Source: Salinisphaera sp. T31B1
Lineage (GTDB): Bacteria > Pseudomonadota > Gammaproteobacteria > Nevskiales > Salinisphaeraceae
Reading direction: 5' to 3'
DNA: 64,000 nucleotides
Assembly: GCF_040361275.1 (NCBI RefSeq)
Contig: NZ_APNH01000002.1
Span: 372,001-436,000, forward strand
Position numbers and translations under genes: made by a program. Each line of letters begins with the position of its first letter. The stretch's first letter is position 1. Below are positions 8,450 through 17,347 of the stretch, piece after piece. The notes beneath the pieces were generated by a model. It saw only the letters and a list, made by a program, of their open reading frames with translations, was not told the DNA's origin and did not search any database.

Positions 8450-9025
8450 CTAGAGCCCCTCGGTCTGGTCGGTCGCCGGCTCGGCCTCGACCACCCGGCC
8501 ATAGCCCGGCACGCCGCGCAGGAACGCGACGTTCTTGATGACCTCGCTCAGGCCCTGACCAATCAGCATGACAAACGCCACAAGCATCATCGCCTTGATC
8601 GGGTAGCGAGGCAGACCGCCTGGGTTCGGGCTCTGCTCGAGATAGGACCAGGAGCGCTCTACGTAGCCGTAGCAGAAATACAGCGCGAACACGCAGAAGG
8701 GAATCAGGAAAACGAAGGTGCCGACGATATCCACCCAGGCACGACTGCGCGGCGACAGCCGGCTATAGACGATGTCGACCCGCACATGCGCGTCCGAGCG
8801 CAAGACATAGGCCGCGCCCAGAAGAAAGATCAGATCGAACGCATAGGTCTGCATCTCCAGATACACGTTCGCACTGAGTTGCATGCCCAGATAGTTGCCG
8901 AGATAGCGTGTGATCACGTTATAGGCGCCGACCAGTACCATTGCAGCGGCCAGCCACCACATCAGCTTGCCCACGGCCGTGGAGAACGCATCGATAGCTC
9001 GCGCCACCGCCAGCAGGATTGTCAT
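8450..9025 (-). CDS. TRAP transporter small permease (DctQ family)
   Basis: The product has 191 residues with four hydrophobic segments, as expected for the DctQ subunit that ties the binding protein to the large permease. The ATG at 9025 is preferred over a GTG at 9031 because a G-rich Shine-Dalgarno (complement of 9031-9037) lies just upstream. The DLIFLLGAAYVLRSDAHVRVDIVYSRLSP-like region (start near residue 62) is characteristic of DctQ proteins, with the RVDIVY turn. Gene order on the minus strand is small then large permease, with no spacer. Confidence 0.9.
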   Translation of the reverse strand: MTILLAVARAIDAFSTAVGKLMWWLAAAMVLVGAYNVITRYLGNYLGMQLSANVYLEMQTYAFDLIFLLGAAYVLRSDAHVRVDIVYSRLSPRSRAWVDIVGTFVFLIPFCVFALYFCYGYVERSWSYLEQSPNPGGLPRYPIKAMMLVAFVMLIGQGLSEVIKNVAFLRGVPGYGRVVEAEPATDQTEGL

Positions 9026-9177
9026 CGCCACCCCCGGAAATCGAAACGCGGCCCGCGCCGCCAGCCCGCCACTTTAGCCGACACCGCCGCGGCCGACCAA
9101 ACCCTTATCGTTCGTGCAGGCAACCGAATCCGCGCGGCACGCGTAGCACCGTCTCCGGTTCTGAACAAGACAACATC

Positions 9178-9384
9178 ATGGCGAGACAAACAGGCGATCG
9201 GGTCACCTGGTCGTGGGGCGACGGTACCGCGGAGGGTCGCATCACGCAGATCTATACCGAGCGAGTCGAAAAGATGATCAAGAATTCGAAGATCGTCCGG
9301 AAGGCCACCCCCGACAACCCGGCCTATCTCATCGAGCAGGATGACGGTGATCGCGTACTCAAGCTCGGCTCCGAGCTTGACTGA
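9178..9384 (+). CDS. DUF2945 (hypervirulence-associated TUDOR-like) small protein
   Basis: This 68-residue basic protein has the pattern of DUF2945: GDRVTWSWGDGTAEGRI at the start, a K-rich centre, NPAYLIEQDDGDRVLKL near the end. The fold is a small SH3/TUDOR-like barrel. The role is unknown in bacteria; the family name comes from plant-pathogen work and says little here. The ATG at 9178 is chosen because homologous proteins begin close to the GDxVxWxxG motif; the longer frame from 9019 overlaps the divergent small permease gene. Single gene. Confidence 0.8.
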   Translation: MARQTGDRVTWSWGDGTAEGRITQIYTERVEKMIKNSKIVRKATPDNPAYLIEQDDGDRVLKLGSELD

Positions 9385-9457
9385 TTCACCTCGCACGACA
9401 CATCGGCTAGGCTGAGCCGATGTGTACAGTGCACGACAACGCGACGCGACCGACCCG

Positions 9458-10279
9458 ATGAGCCGAAACATCCTGATCACCGGCGGCAACAGCGGCATCG
9501 GCCTGGAGATGGCCCGTACCCTGGCCGGCCAGGGTGAGCGCGTCGTCATCGCCTCGCGCGATACGGAGCGCTCGGCGCGCGCGGTCACGCACATCAACCA
9601 GAACGCCCCGCCGATCCCGGTCGAGAGTATGCACCTGGATCTGGGCGACTTCGCCAGTATCGATAGATTCGCCGCCGACTTGCGACAGCGAATGCCGGTG
9701 ATCGACGTGGCCGTACTCAATGCCGGGCTCTATACCCACGGCACGCGGCGTCTGGACAACGGTCTCGAGGCCATGATCGGCATCATGCATTTCGGCCATT
9801 TCCGGCTGATGCGCCATCTGAGCGAGTCGGTGACGGCCGCCGATGCCGGACGGGTCGTCATCACCAGTTCGTATGCTCACCGTATCGGGCGAATCCGTGC
9901 CCGGAGCTTCGAAGACCCCACGGTGCATCGCCTGTCGCTGGAAGGCTATGCACAGGCCAAGCTCGCCAACATTCTGTTCACCCGCGAACTGGCCAGGCGG
10001 CTGACCGATACCCGGGTGACCGTGAACACATTTCATCCCGGCTCGGTGGTCACCGGCATCTGGCAGGAACTGCCTGCCTCGCTCCGCCGGCTGTTCGGCC
10101 TGTTCCTTGTCGATGCTGCCACCGGGGCCGATACCGGTATCTGGCTGGCAAGCGCTCCGGAGGCGCGCGAGCACAACGGAGAGTATTTCTACAAGCGTCG
10201 ACCGTCCAAGACCTCGAAGGCCAGCCGGGACCGCTCGCTTGCCGAATGGCTCTGGACGGAAAGCCAAGCGCGCATGTAG
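9458..10279 (+). CDS. Short-chain dehydrogenase/reductase, retinol-dehydrogenase-like
   Basis: The protein has 273 residues with a classical SDR Rossmann fold. The cofactor loop is TGGNSGIG at 8-15, the structural NAG at 88-90, and the catalytic Ser138, Tyr164 and Lys168 (SSYA and YAQAKLAN). R33-type residues after the second strand (ASRD) suggest NADP(H). The segment that normally supplies the fourth catalytic residue, Asn in NHLGHF, reads IMHFGHF, so Asn is replaced by Met110. The ATG at 9458 starts right before the first strand; a start at 9422 would only add a non-conserved tail. Neighbours give no substrate clue. Confidence 0.85.
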   Translation: MSRNILITGGNSGIGLEMARTLAGQGERVVIASRDTERSARAVTHINQNAPPIPVESMHLDLGDFASIDRFAADLRQRMPVIDVAVLNAGLYTHGTRRLDNGLEAMIGIMHFGHFRLMRHLSESVTAADAGRVVITSSYAHRIGRIRARSFEDPTVHRLSLEGYAQAKLANILFTRELARRLTDTRVTVNTFHPGSVVTGIWQELPASLRRLFGLFLVDAATGADTGIWLASAPEAREHNGEYFYKRRPSKTSKASRDRSLAEWLWTESQARM

Positions 10280-10284
10280 CCGTT

Positions 10285-10308
10285 CACGCCCCGGGTTGCC
10301 CGGGCGTG
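10285..10308. terminator. Strong hairpin between convergent genes, no T-run
   Basis: The inverted repeat CACGCCCCGGG / CCCGGGCGTG forms a 10-bp stem with one bulged C and a TTG loop. It begins 6 bp after the dehydrogenase stop and faces the convergent dadA end. No T-tract follows on either strand, so it may help termination or protect the 3' end of the RNA. Confidence 0.4.
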
Positions 10309-10379
10309 CATCCTGTGGCGATCGAAGTTCCACCAACCGAATCGGGTCCGACTCCGCCGCCCGTCGGCTCGCCTGGCGC

Positions 10380-11615
10380 CTAGCGGGCGAGGCCCGTCTT
10401 GGCCGACGCGCTTTCGACGATGGCGGCGACCGCATCGGCCGTGCCAGCCGACAATGTCCACCCCAGATGACCATGCCCGGTGTTGTAAAACACCCGGGGT
10501 GAGCGGCCGGTGCCGACTCTGGGCATCATGTCCGGCAACATGGGGCGCAGCCCGGCCCATGGCACGACACGCCGCGTACTGACGCCGGGAAACAGCGTGG
10601 CCACCCAATCGATAAGCGGCTCGATCCGATCGGCCCGAATATCGCGATTGAACCCGGTGAATTCGGCCGAACCGGCGACCCGGAACCGGTTGCCCAGGCG
10701 ACTGGACACCAGTTTCGTGGCGTCGTCCAGCAGACTGACCTCCGGGGCCGCCTGTTGCGAGGCGGCATCCTCGAGCTCAACGGTAATCGAATACCCCTTC
10801 ACGGGGTAGACGTTCACCCGATCACCGACCTGGGCGGCCATCGCACGGCTGGCCGTGCCCGCACAGATCACCAGGCCATCGAAGCGATGGTCGACCCGAC
10901 CCTCCGCTGTCTCGGCAGCGACTGCGACCCCCGCAGCGCCGGCCGACAGCGACTGTACGTCATGCTCATAAGCCAGCGTTACGCCGCGTCTCTGGGCCGC
11001 CGCCGCCAGGCCAACCGTGTATTTGTGAATATCGCCCGTCGCATCGCTCTCGGTGAAGAAGCCGCCGTAGAAATCGCCGGAAAGCGCGGGCTCGATCGCA
11101 CGCATTTCCTCGGGCGTGACCGGGCGTCGCTCCAGTCCGCCCGCGGCCAGCAGTCGGGTGACATCGGCGGCGTGATCAAAACCTGCCTTGTCGCGATAAA
11201 TATGGAGGATACCCTTGCGCTTGAGATCGAAGTCGATGTTCTCGGCCTCGGCCCAACCGAACAGGTGCTCACGCGCCGCAATGGCCATGCGCGCGGTTTC
11301 GGTGGTGTTCCGTGCATAGTGCGGGATGGCCGCCAGAAATTCGGCGAACCAGGACAGCTTGTGCCAGGTCGGTTTCGGATGGACCAGCAACGGCGCATCG
11401 CGCCGGAACATCCACTTCAGCCCCTTGGCCACCATCGGCCAGTGATTCCACACCTCGGCGTTCGAGGCGGACAGCTGACCGCCGTTGGCGTAGGAGGTCT
11501 CCATGGCCGAATAGCGATTGCGCTCGAACACGGTGACATCGAACCCGCGGGCAACCAGTGCATAGGCCGTGGTCACGCCTGAGATGCCACCCCCGATCAC
11601 TGCGATATGTTTCAT
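10380..11615 (-). CDS. dadA: D-amino-acid dehydrogenase, FAD-dependent
   Basis: This 411-residue DAO-family flavoprotein oxidises D-amino acids to 2-oxo acids and passes electrons to the quinone pool at the inner membrane. The FAD motif is MKHIAVIGGGISGVTTAYAL, with GGGISG at 8-13. Also visible are the SYANGGQLSASNAEVWNHW substrate loop and the C-terminal RPMLPDMMPRVG and NTGHGHLGWT motifs of DadA. The ATG at 11615 puts the dinucleotide fold at residue 4; the open frame continues upstream to 11924 without homology. No alanine racemase (dadX) or Lrp-type regulator is adjacent, unlike the dadRAX arrangement of many proteobacteria. Confidence 0.92.
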   Translation of the reverse strand: MKHIAVIGGGISGVTTAYALVARGFDVTVFERNRYSAMETSYANGGQLSASNAEVWNHWPMVAKGLKWMFRRDAPLLVHPKPTWHKLSWFAEFLAAIPHYARNTTETARMAIAAREHLFGWAEAENIDFDLKRKGILHIYRDKAGFDHAADVTRLLAAGGLERRPVTPEEMRAIEPALSGDFYGGFFTESDATGDIHKYTVGLAAAAQRRGVTLAYEHDVQSLSAGAAGVAVAAETAEGRVDHRFDGLVICAGTASRAMAAQVGDRVNVYPVKGYSITVELEDAASQQAAPEVSLLDDATKLVSSRLGNRFRVAGSAEFTGFNRDIRADRIEPLIDWVATLFPGVSTRRVVPWAGLRPMLPDMMPRVGTGRSPRVFYNTGHGHLGWTLSAGTADAVAAIVESASAKTGLAR

Positions 11616-12005
11616 GTCGATGATCCTGGAGAACGGGTCGAACAGCGTCTTGCGCCGCGCAGGCGCGGCGTTGGAGTCGATACGGTCGGCCGGGACACGT
11701 TGCTCGGCCGGGCGTGAAATCCTGCGCTCGGATCGCAGGCTGCGTACGGCGCCTGCCGTTCGCCAGGTAGCGGCCTTCGTGTCGCTGGCCGAACGGGCCG
11801 AACCGCCGACGCCAAGCCAGCGAGCGGCGGCAACCCCACCCCGAGCCTGTCGAGAAGATGTTGTCTCGAGCCCGCCCCGCACTGCGATAGAATAAAGAAT
11901 AAACCAATCCCCGAGCCCCACCAAGCACGGCCGGCCGCGCTTGGGCGCCGTCGCCAGCTGGCGTAGTCTGGCGTGAACAATCGCTTTGTCACACCGGAGT
12001 CCAGT
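11616..12005. other. Divergent intergenic region between dadA and a monooxygenase-like gene
   Basis: These 390 bp hold no supported gene; open frames here lack homology and codon bias. An AT-rich patch around 11890-11912 inside otherwise GC-rich DNA may hold the dadA promoter. GGAG at 11995-11998 serves the next gene on the plus strand. Confidence 0.4.
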
Positions 12006-12314
12006 ATGGCCGATTCAACCCCTGCGTTCGTCGTCGTCGCCGAATTCCAGATCAAGCCCGGCCAGCGCGAGGCGTTTCTCGCTCTGGCGTTCGAAGACGC
12101 CCGCCGGTCACTCGCGGACGAGTCCGGCTGTCATCAGTTCGACGTGCTGGCCTCCACGACCGATGATACGGTCATGCTGCACGAGGTTTATAGCGATCGC
12201 GACGCCTACGAGACGCACCGCCAGATGCCCCACTACGCGCCTTTCAAGCAGGGATCGGCGCCGCTGCTCGAGCACCCGCCGACGGTCCGCTTTTTCGCAC
12301 CGGCCAAAAGCTGA
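12006..12314 (+). CDS. ABM-domain quinol monooxygenase-like protein
   Basis: The protein has 102 residues, one dimeric alpha-beta barrel (antibiotic biosynthesis monooxygenase) domain. The typical pattern is FVVVAEFQIKPGQREAFLAL at the start, ESGCHQFDVL in the middle, and VMLHEVYSDRDAYETHRQMP, where the His residues near the C-terminal half are common in YgiN/LsrG-like members. Members act as cofactor-less monooxygenases or isomerases. The ATG at 12006 has GGAG 7 nt upstream. The gene is isolated and divergent from dadA, so its substrate is unknown. Confidence 0.85.
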   Translation: MADSTPAFVVVAEFQIKPGQREAFLALAFEDARRSLADESGCHQFDVLASTTDDTVMLHEVYSDRDAYETHRQMPHYAPFKQGSAPLLEHPPTVRFFAPAKS

Positions 12315-12487
12315 CTCGTCTGCCATCCGACCGCGCACCTACGCACGATCGGAACTGACCATCGAATCCCGGCGGCGAGCCCATTGGTGAACGGGCCCGG
12401 CTGACCGACAGCCGCTGGGTCGATCCACTGACCGGGCGTCGCACCGAGCGAGCCGCCAAACCGGGCTCGACAGCTAGAACGCCCAGG

Positions 12488-14275
12488 CTAACTACGTGCC
12501 TTCCGAGGTTTTTTCGCAGCCGGCTTCTTGCCGGCCCGGGTCTTGGCCTTCTTTTTCGACTTGGTCCGCGGTTTATCGTCGCGTTTTGACTTGCGTCCCG
12601 GCGCCGGCGCAGGAAACGCGCCGTCCACCCGGCTGATGGCCAGTTGTCGGTTGGCCACCCATACCGTCTTGAGATGCGCGAATATGTCGTCGGGCATGCC
12701 CAGCGGCAGGTCGACCAGACTATGATCGTCGCGAATATCGATCCGCCCGATGTCGCGGCTGTCCACGCCCGCCTCGTTGGCGATGGCCCCAACGATGTTA
12801 CGCGGCTCCACGCCGTGCGCATGGCCGACCTCGATCCGGAATGTCTCCAGCTCGGAATCGGGGGCGCGCTTGGTCTTGCGTGCGGCTGGCTTGCTTTCGA
12901 ACTGCCCCGCGCCCTCAGGCTCGCGCGAACCGACCGAAGACGGCGGGGTCAGATCCGCGCCTTGTGCCATGCGGGCGAGCGCGGCGGCCAGGTCCAGCAG
13001 ATCGATATCGTGTTCGCGGGCATAATCGCCGACCAGCGTGCGGTGGTCGTCGAGCGATTCGCTGGCAAGTGTCTCGCTGATCCGAGCAGTGAATTTGGCC
13101 ACGCGCTGAGCCTGCACGTCTGCCCGGCTGGGCAGCGACATAGGTTCGATCGGCTGCCGAGTGGCATGTTCGATCGCCTTGAACAGCCGCTTTTCACGCA
13201 TCGTGACGAACAGGATGGCGTCTCCGGTGCGCCCGGCTCGACCCGTTCGCCCGATCCGGTGCACATAGGATTCGGTATCGTGCGGAATATCGAAATTGAT
13301 GACGTGGCTGATTCGCTCCACGTCGAGCCCACGTGCGGCGACATCGGTGGCCACGATGATGTCGACCGCCCCGTTCTTCAGTCGTGCCACCGTACGCTCG
13401 CGCTGCTGCTGAGGGATATCGCCATTGAGCGCTGCGCAGGCGTAACCGCGCGCGCTGAGCCTTTCGGCCAGTTCGTCGGTCGCCTTCTTGGTTCGTGCGA
13501 ACACCAGCATGCCGTCGAAGGGCTCGGCCTCCAGCAGGCGCGTGAGCGCATCCAGCTTGCTCATGCCGCCGCCGACGATCCAGTACCGCTGACGAATATT
13601 GATCGCCGTCGAGGTCTTGTTCTGGATCGTCAGTTCCTGCGGATCACGCAGGTGCGTTTTGGCAATCCGCCGGATCGCCGATGGCATGGTCGCCGAGAAC
13701 AGCGCGACCTGGCGCTCGGCCGGCGTGTGCTCGAAGATCCATTCCACATCCTCGATGAAGCCCATTCTCAGCATCTCGTCGGCTTCGTCGAGCACTAGCC
13801 AGTCGAGCGAATCCAGGCGCAGCGTGCCGCGCTTGAGATGATCCATCACGCGCCCGGGCGTACCGACCACTACGTCCACACCGCGCTTGAGCGCGGCCAG
13901 CTGCGGGCCATAGCCCTGGCCACCGTAAATCGGCAGCACGTGAAAGCCCTTGATGTGTGATGCGTAACGCTGGAACGCCTCGGCGACCTGGATGGCGAGT
14001 TCGCGGGTCGGTGCCAGCACCAGCGCCTTGGGTGTACGGCTCTGGCCGGCCGCCAGTCGCGAAAGTATCGGCAAGGCGAACGCCGCCGTCTTGCCGGTTC
14101 CGGTCTGGGCCTGGCCCAGAACATCGCGTCCGGCCAACAGAGGCGGGATCGTGGCTGCCTGGATGGGCGACGGGGTTTCGTAACCGACCGACGTCAGCGC
14201 CGACATCACGGCGTCCGACAGTCCCAGCGCGTCGAAAGTGACGGGGGATGATTCGAGTGACTGAGGGGAAGTCAT
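12488..14275 (-). CDS. deaD: DEAD-box RNA helicase, DeaD/CsdA type
   Basis: The product has 595 residues. The helicase core carries the Q motif (PSPIQ, Gln39), AQTGTGKT at 56-63, PTREL at 89-93, DEAD at 163-166, SAT at 194-196 and HRIGRTGRAG in the second RecA domain. A DbpA-type RNA-binding domain follows (ETFRIEVGHAHGVEPRNIVG onward, ending near AISRVDG), then a lysine/arginine-rich tail of about 45 residues. This is the DeaD/CsdA layout: helicases that aid ribosome assembly and RNA decay, often in the cold. The start at 14275 is MTSPQSLES; the upstream in-frame extension lacks conservation. Single gene. Confidence 0.93.
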   Translation of the reverse strand: MTSPQSLESSPVTFDALGLSDAVMSALTSVGYETPSPIQAATIPPLLAGRDVLGQAQTGTGKTAAFALPILSRLAAGQSRTPKALVLAPTRELAIQVAEAFQRYASHIKGFHVLPIYGGQGYGPQLAALKRGVDVVVGTPGRVMDHLKRGTLRLDSLDWLVLDEADEMLRMGFIEDVEWIFEHTPAERQVALFSATMPSAIRRIAKTHLRDPQELTIQNKTSTAINIRQRYWIVGGGMSKLDALTRLLEAEPFDGMLVFARTKKATDELAERLSARGYACAALNGDIPQQQRERTVARLKNGAVDIIVATDVAARGLDVERISHVINFDIPHDTESYVHRIGRTGRAGRTGDAILFVTMREKRLFKAIEHATRQPIEPMSLPSRADVQAQRVAKFTARISETLASESLDDHRTLVGDYAREHDIDLLDLAAALARMAQGADLTPPSSVGSREPEGAGQFESKPAARKTKRAPDSELETFRIEVGHAHGVEPRNIVGAIANEAGVDSRDIGRIDIRDDHSLVDLPLGMPDDIFAHLKTVWVANRQLAISRVDGAFPAPAPGRKSKRDDKPRTKSKKKAKTRAGKKPAAKKPRKARS

Positions 14276-14438
14276 GCAATGCCTATATGGGCAGGGGCAC
14301 GGAGGATATGCCCGCTTGAAAAAAGCCGCGATCCTCGGATGCGGCATCTCATTCTAACCGTTTCCGGTGGTGCGCGTGGCGCCGCACTTGGCGCCGTCTC
14401 ACGCCCGGGCCATACTCGTAGCAAGCGGAGGCGGGATC

Positions 14439-15077
14439 ATGGACAAGCAACTGCTCGCGCTGACGGGTGGCGTTCTGGTAGCCGTATTCGGTTGGATGAG
14501 CAAGCAGCTCGCCACGTGGTACCTGCGACGCCGTGCGATTCGGCACGCCCTGCTGTTCGATATCCGTCTTCACGCTGCGGAGTGGGTCGATCATGCCCGG
14601 TTCATGAACGCCCTCATCGATACGGGATTGCAGCCCGGGCGCCCGATCGCCCACGGCGCACATTTCACGCCGTCGGATTTCACCCTCTACGACCGGCTGC
14701 TACCGGAGCTGTCCGCGTATCTGCCCCTGTGCTTTGCACGGGTGGTGCGTTTCTACGGCGCGCTCAAAGCCGCAGATTTGTTGCTGGCATGTCTGCTTGC
14801 CGATATCCAGACCTGGCGTGCCGACGGTCGTCAGCTGTCGGCCGACGATATCGACCATCTCACGCGCCGCTGGTGGCGAATCGGCTCGCATGTCGATATC
14901 TTTCACCGGCGTCCGATCCGACGCCTGAGCGACCTCCCCGAGGACTACAGCGGCCTGTTCGAGGCGACTACGGTCTTCGACTCGCGTCACCCGCCGCCGA
15001 TCGGCGGCGGTGATCGGCCCCGCGAGGCCCCTGCAAGCGATTCCCGGACATCGGCGTGCCAATCGCCCAGACGCTGA
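14439..15077 (+). CDS. Unrecognised protein with one N-terminal membrane segment
   Basis: I do not recognise this 212-residue protein. It has one hydrophobic segment at residues 5-20 (LLALTGGVLVAVFGWM), then a soluble part rich in Arg, Leu and His with aromatic residues (SDFTLYDRLLPELSAYL, TRRWWRIGSHVDIFHRRPIR). The C-terminal 35 residues are polar and probably disordered. The ATG at 14439 has a good GGAGG at 14427-14431. Codon use looks like that of its neighbours. It lies between deaD and a GGDEF protein gene and is convergent with the latter. Likely a membrane-anchored protein with its bulk in the cytoplasm. Confidence 0.65.
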   Translation: MDKQLLALTGGVLVAVFGWMSKQLATWYLRRRAIRHALLFDIRLHAAEWVDHARFMNALIDTGLQPGRPIAHGAHFTPSDFTLYDRLLPELSAYLPLCFARVVRFYGALKAADLLLACLLADIQTWRADGRQLSADDIDHLTRRWWRIGSHVDIFHRRPIRRLSDLPEDYSGLFEATTVFDSRHPPPIGGGDRPREAPASDSRTSACQSPRR

Positions 15078-15117
15078 TCCGTAGGCCGCGCGTGTCGCCC
15101 GATGACGAAAGCCCGCC

Positions 15118-16227
15118 TCAGGCGACCACCCGGTTACGGCCGCCGGCCTTGGCCTGATAGAGACGGGCATCGGCCGCCGAGAACAGCGAATCGAACTCGT
15201 TGCCGTCCACATCCACACAGCCGATACCGATGCTTGCGGTCACCCGAATCGCATCCGACCCGTGCCGGGTATGGGTGTCGGCGATCGACCGGCACAGACG
15301 GTCGGCCCGGGCGCGGGCATCGCGGCGATCGCAGTCGACCAGCAACACGGCGAACTCCTCGCCGCCCAGGCGCGCCGCCAGATCCTCGGAGCCGACCTGC
15401 CTGCGAATGACGTCAGCAATCGTGCGCAACACGATATCGCCGACCGCATGCCCATGGCTGTCGTTGACCTGTTTGAAGAAATCCAGATCGACAATCAGTA
15501 CGGCAAAGGGCGTGCCCTTGCGCGCGTGTCGTGCCTGCTCTGCGGCCGTACGATCGAGAAACCGAGCCCGGTTGGCCAGGCCGGTCAGCGGGTCGGCCAT
15601 CGCCAATCGCAGCAACGCCCGATCGGCCCGCTCCCGGCTGTATTCATGGATATGCGAGAACACGAAAATGCACAGCGCGGCGAGCAGGATATTCGCGATG
15701 ACCTCGATCGACTGGCTCTCCACGCTGTTCGTGCCGTGTCGCCATACAAAGATCCCCGCCGCGATCACCAGGTAGGCCAGCGCCAGCGCCCCGCCCAGCC
15801 AGCGCCCCAGCAACAGATGCGAAACCACCGGGATCAGCAGCACCCAGATGAAGACACTCGAGCCCGTCAACGGGCTGGCGAGTGCAAACATCATCACGGT
15901 GCAGAAAGGCAACAGATACGCCAGCGCCAACCGCTCGAGCCGACGCGTGCGCTTGACTACCAGCATCAGCACCAGCGCATAGAGCCCCATGCCGGCTTCG
16001 GCCATCGCCAACGGCAGATTGCCAATACGCAGATTGATGACGATAAACACCGCGCCGCAGATCACAGTCAGCGCGAGCAGGGCCTGCAGCACCGCCCGGC
16101 GATAACCGGCCGGCTGAAACCGAGGCGTGGGCGACTGTTCGGCAAGACCGCTCACACACGCCTCCGACTCTGGATGCCGCACCGAACGTCTGCCGGCGCA
16201 TGCGGGGTGATCCAGATCAACACTCAT
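15118..16227 (-). CDS. Membrane-bound GGDEF diguanylate cyclase
   Basis: The product has about 369 residues. The N-terminal half has five or six hydrophobic segments (residues about 40-205) of no sensor family I can name. The C-terminal half is a GGDEF domain with GGEEF at 288-292, DPLTGLANRARF at its start and ASIGIG near the end, so it should make cyclic di-GMP from GTP. The primary inhibitory site RxxD, which should precede GGEEF by five residues, reads GSED, so the arginine is missing. The start is uncertain: the ATG at 16227 has its purine-rich sequence too close, and a GTG further in is possible. Confidence 0.88.
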   Translation of the reverse strand: MSVDLDHPACAGRRSVRHPESEACVSGLAEQSPTPRFQPAGYRRAVLQALLALTVICGAVFIVINLRIGNLPLAMAEAGMGLYALVLMLVVKRTRRLERLALAYLLPFCTVMMFALASPLTGSSVFIWVLLIPVVSHLLLGRWLGGALALAYLVIAAGIFVWRHGTNSVESQSIEVIANILLAALCIFVFSHIHEYSRERADRALLRLAMADPLTGLANRARFLDRTAAEQARHARKGTPFAVLIVDLDFFKQVNDSHGHAVGDIVLRTIADVIRRQVGSEDLAARLGGEEFAVLLVDCDRRDARARADRLCRSIADTHTRHGSDAIRVTASIGIGCVDVDGNEFDSLFSAADARLYQAKAGGRNRVVA

Positions 16228-16457
16228 TCTCCCGTACGAGGACTTCAAGTATCGCGCACCCTGGCGATCGCATAAAGCACCGGCCACAAATACGAAACGC
16301 CATCTCCTGTCCGGACCGCGTCTCGAGCGGCGGGCCACCTCGACAACGCCCCGCCCGCGCGGCCTGATTTCCCACGCAAGGGCAGCTCAGCTAGGCTGGC
16401 GCTCCCACGATGGCCGGCGGCGATCGTACGACGTTTCATTTTCGAGATACCGCGTTC

Positions 16458-16910
16458 ATGCATATCTGGGTCGATGCCGACGCCTGCCCGGTGGTGATCA
16501 AGCAGATCCTGTTCAAGGCCTCCCGTCGGACTGGCGTGGCCGTCACCCTGGTGGCCAACCAGCCGATTAACGTGCCGCGCGCTCCGCAGATCGATGCGGT
16601 ACAGGTGGCTTCGGGTTTCGATGTAGCCGATGACGAGATCGTCAAACGGCTGAGCGCGGGCGATCTGGTGATCACGGCCGACATCGCCCTGGCCGCCGAG
16701 GCACTTGATCGTCAGGCCCGTGCGCTCAGCCCTCGTGGCGAGCTCTATACCGCCGACACCATAAAAGCGCGGCTGGGCATGCGCGATTTCGTGGAAACGC
16801 TACGCGCATCCGGCCTGCACAGCGGCGGCCCGGATGCCATGAACCACACCGACCGGCAACGCTTTGCCAACCAACTCGATCGTCTTTTAACGCGACAGCT
16901 CAAATCCTGA
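16458..16910 (+). CDS. YaiI/YqxD (UPF0178) family protein
   Basis: The protein has 150 residues with the family hallmark [19 protein letters not shown] at the very start, then [36 protein letters not shown] and the closing FANQLDRLL. The conserved aspartates suggest a PIN/NYN-like metal-dependent fold, possibly acting on RNA, but no biochemical role is established for the family. The ATG at 16458 places the motif at residue 1 as in homologues. It is divergent from the GGDEF gene. Confidence 0.92.
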   Translation: MHIWVDADACPVVIKQILFKASRRTGVAVTLVANQPINVPRAPQIDAVQVASGFDVADDEIVKRLSAGDLVITADIALAAEALDRQARALSPRGELYTADTIKARLGMRDFVETLRASGLHSGGPDAMNHTDRQRFANQLDRLLTRQLKS

Positions 16911-17347
16911 CGAGTAGGCGGCGTTTTGTCCGGCCCCGCCGTGTGCATGTCGGCCGAAATGCGACCGGACGAGCCGTGCCGAGCCTGCAGGGCAGCCTCG
17001 CGCTGGACGAACCCGAAAGCACCGACGACCAAGCGCCCCCGATGCCAACAGCGCTGCCCGCCGACGCGCCTCCGGCCAGGGCCTGTCCGGCACCGCGCGC
17101 TATCCATCCGATCGGCCCGGAGCGGTCGGGCTGAGCAGGCTCGCATGAATAGCGACAGCAGCAGAGCGACGCTTGGTCGTATCGACCGCGCGATCGGGCG
17201 CACGGGCGATTCGTTCGTCATATTCGAAGCCGGCATGCTATACCGCGCTCGCATGAGCGTGCGTCGCTGATCCGTCCCCTCGTCCCGAGCGCGGACGCGG
17301 GCGTTCGGCACGTTTCGTGAGTGACCGTCCCACCCGAGGTGACCGCC
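16911..17347. other. Intergenic region with no supported gene
   Basis: These 437 bp separate the UPF0178 gene from the VIT1-type transporter gene. Short open frames on both strands lack any recognisable family pattern and have unfavourable codon content. GAGGTG at 17335-17340 is the ribosome site of the next gene. I see no hairpin with a T-run. Confidence 0.4.
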
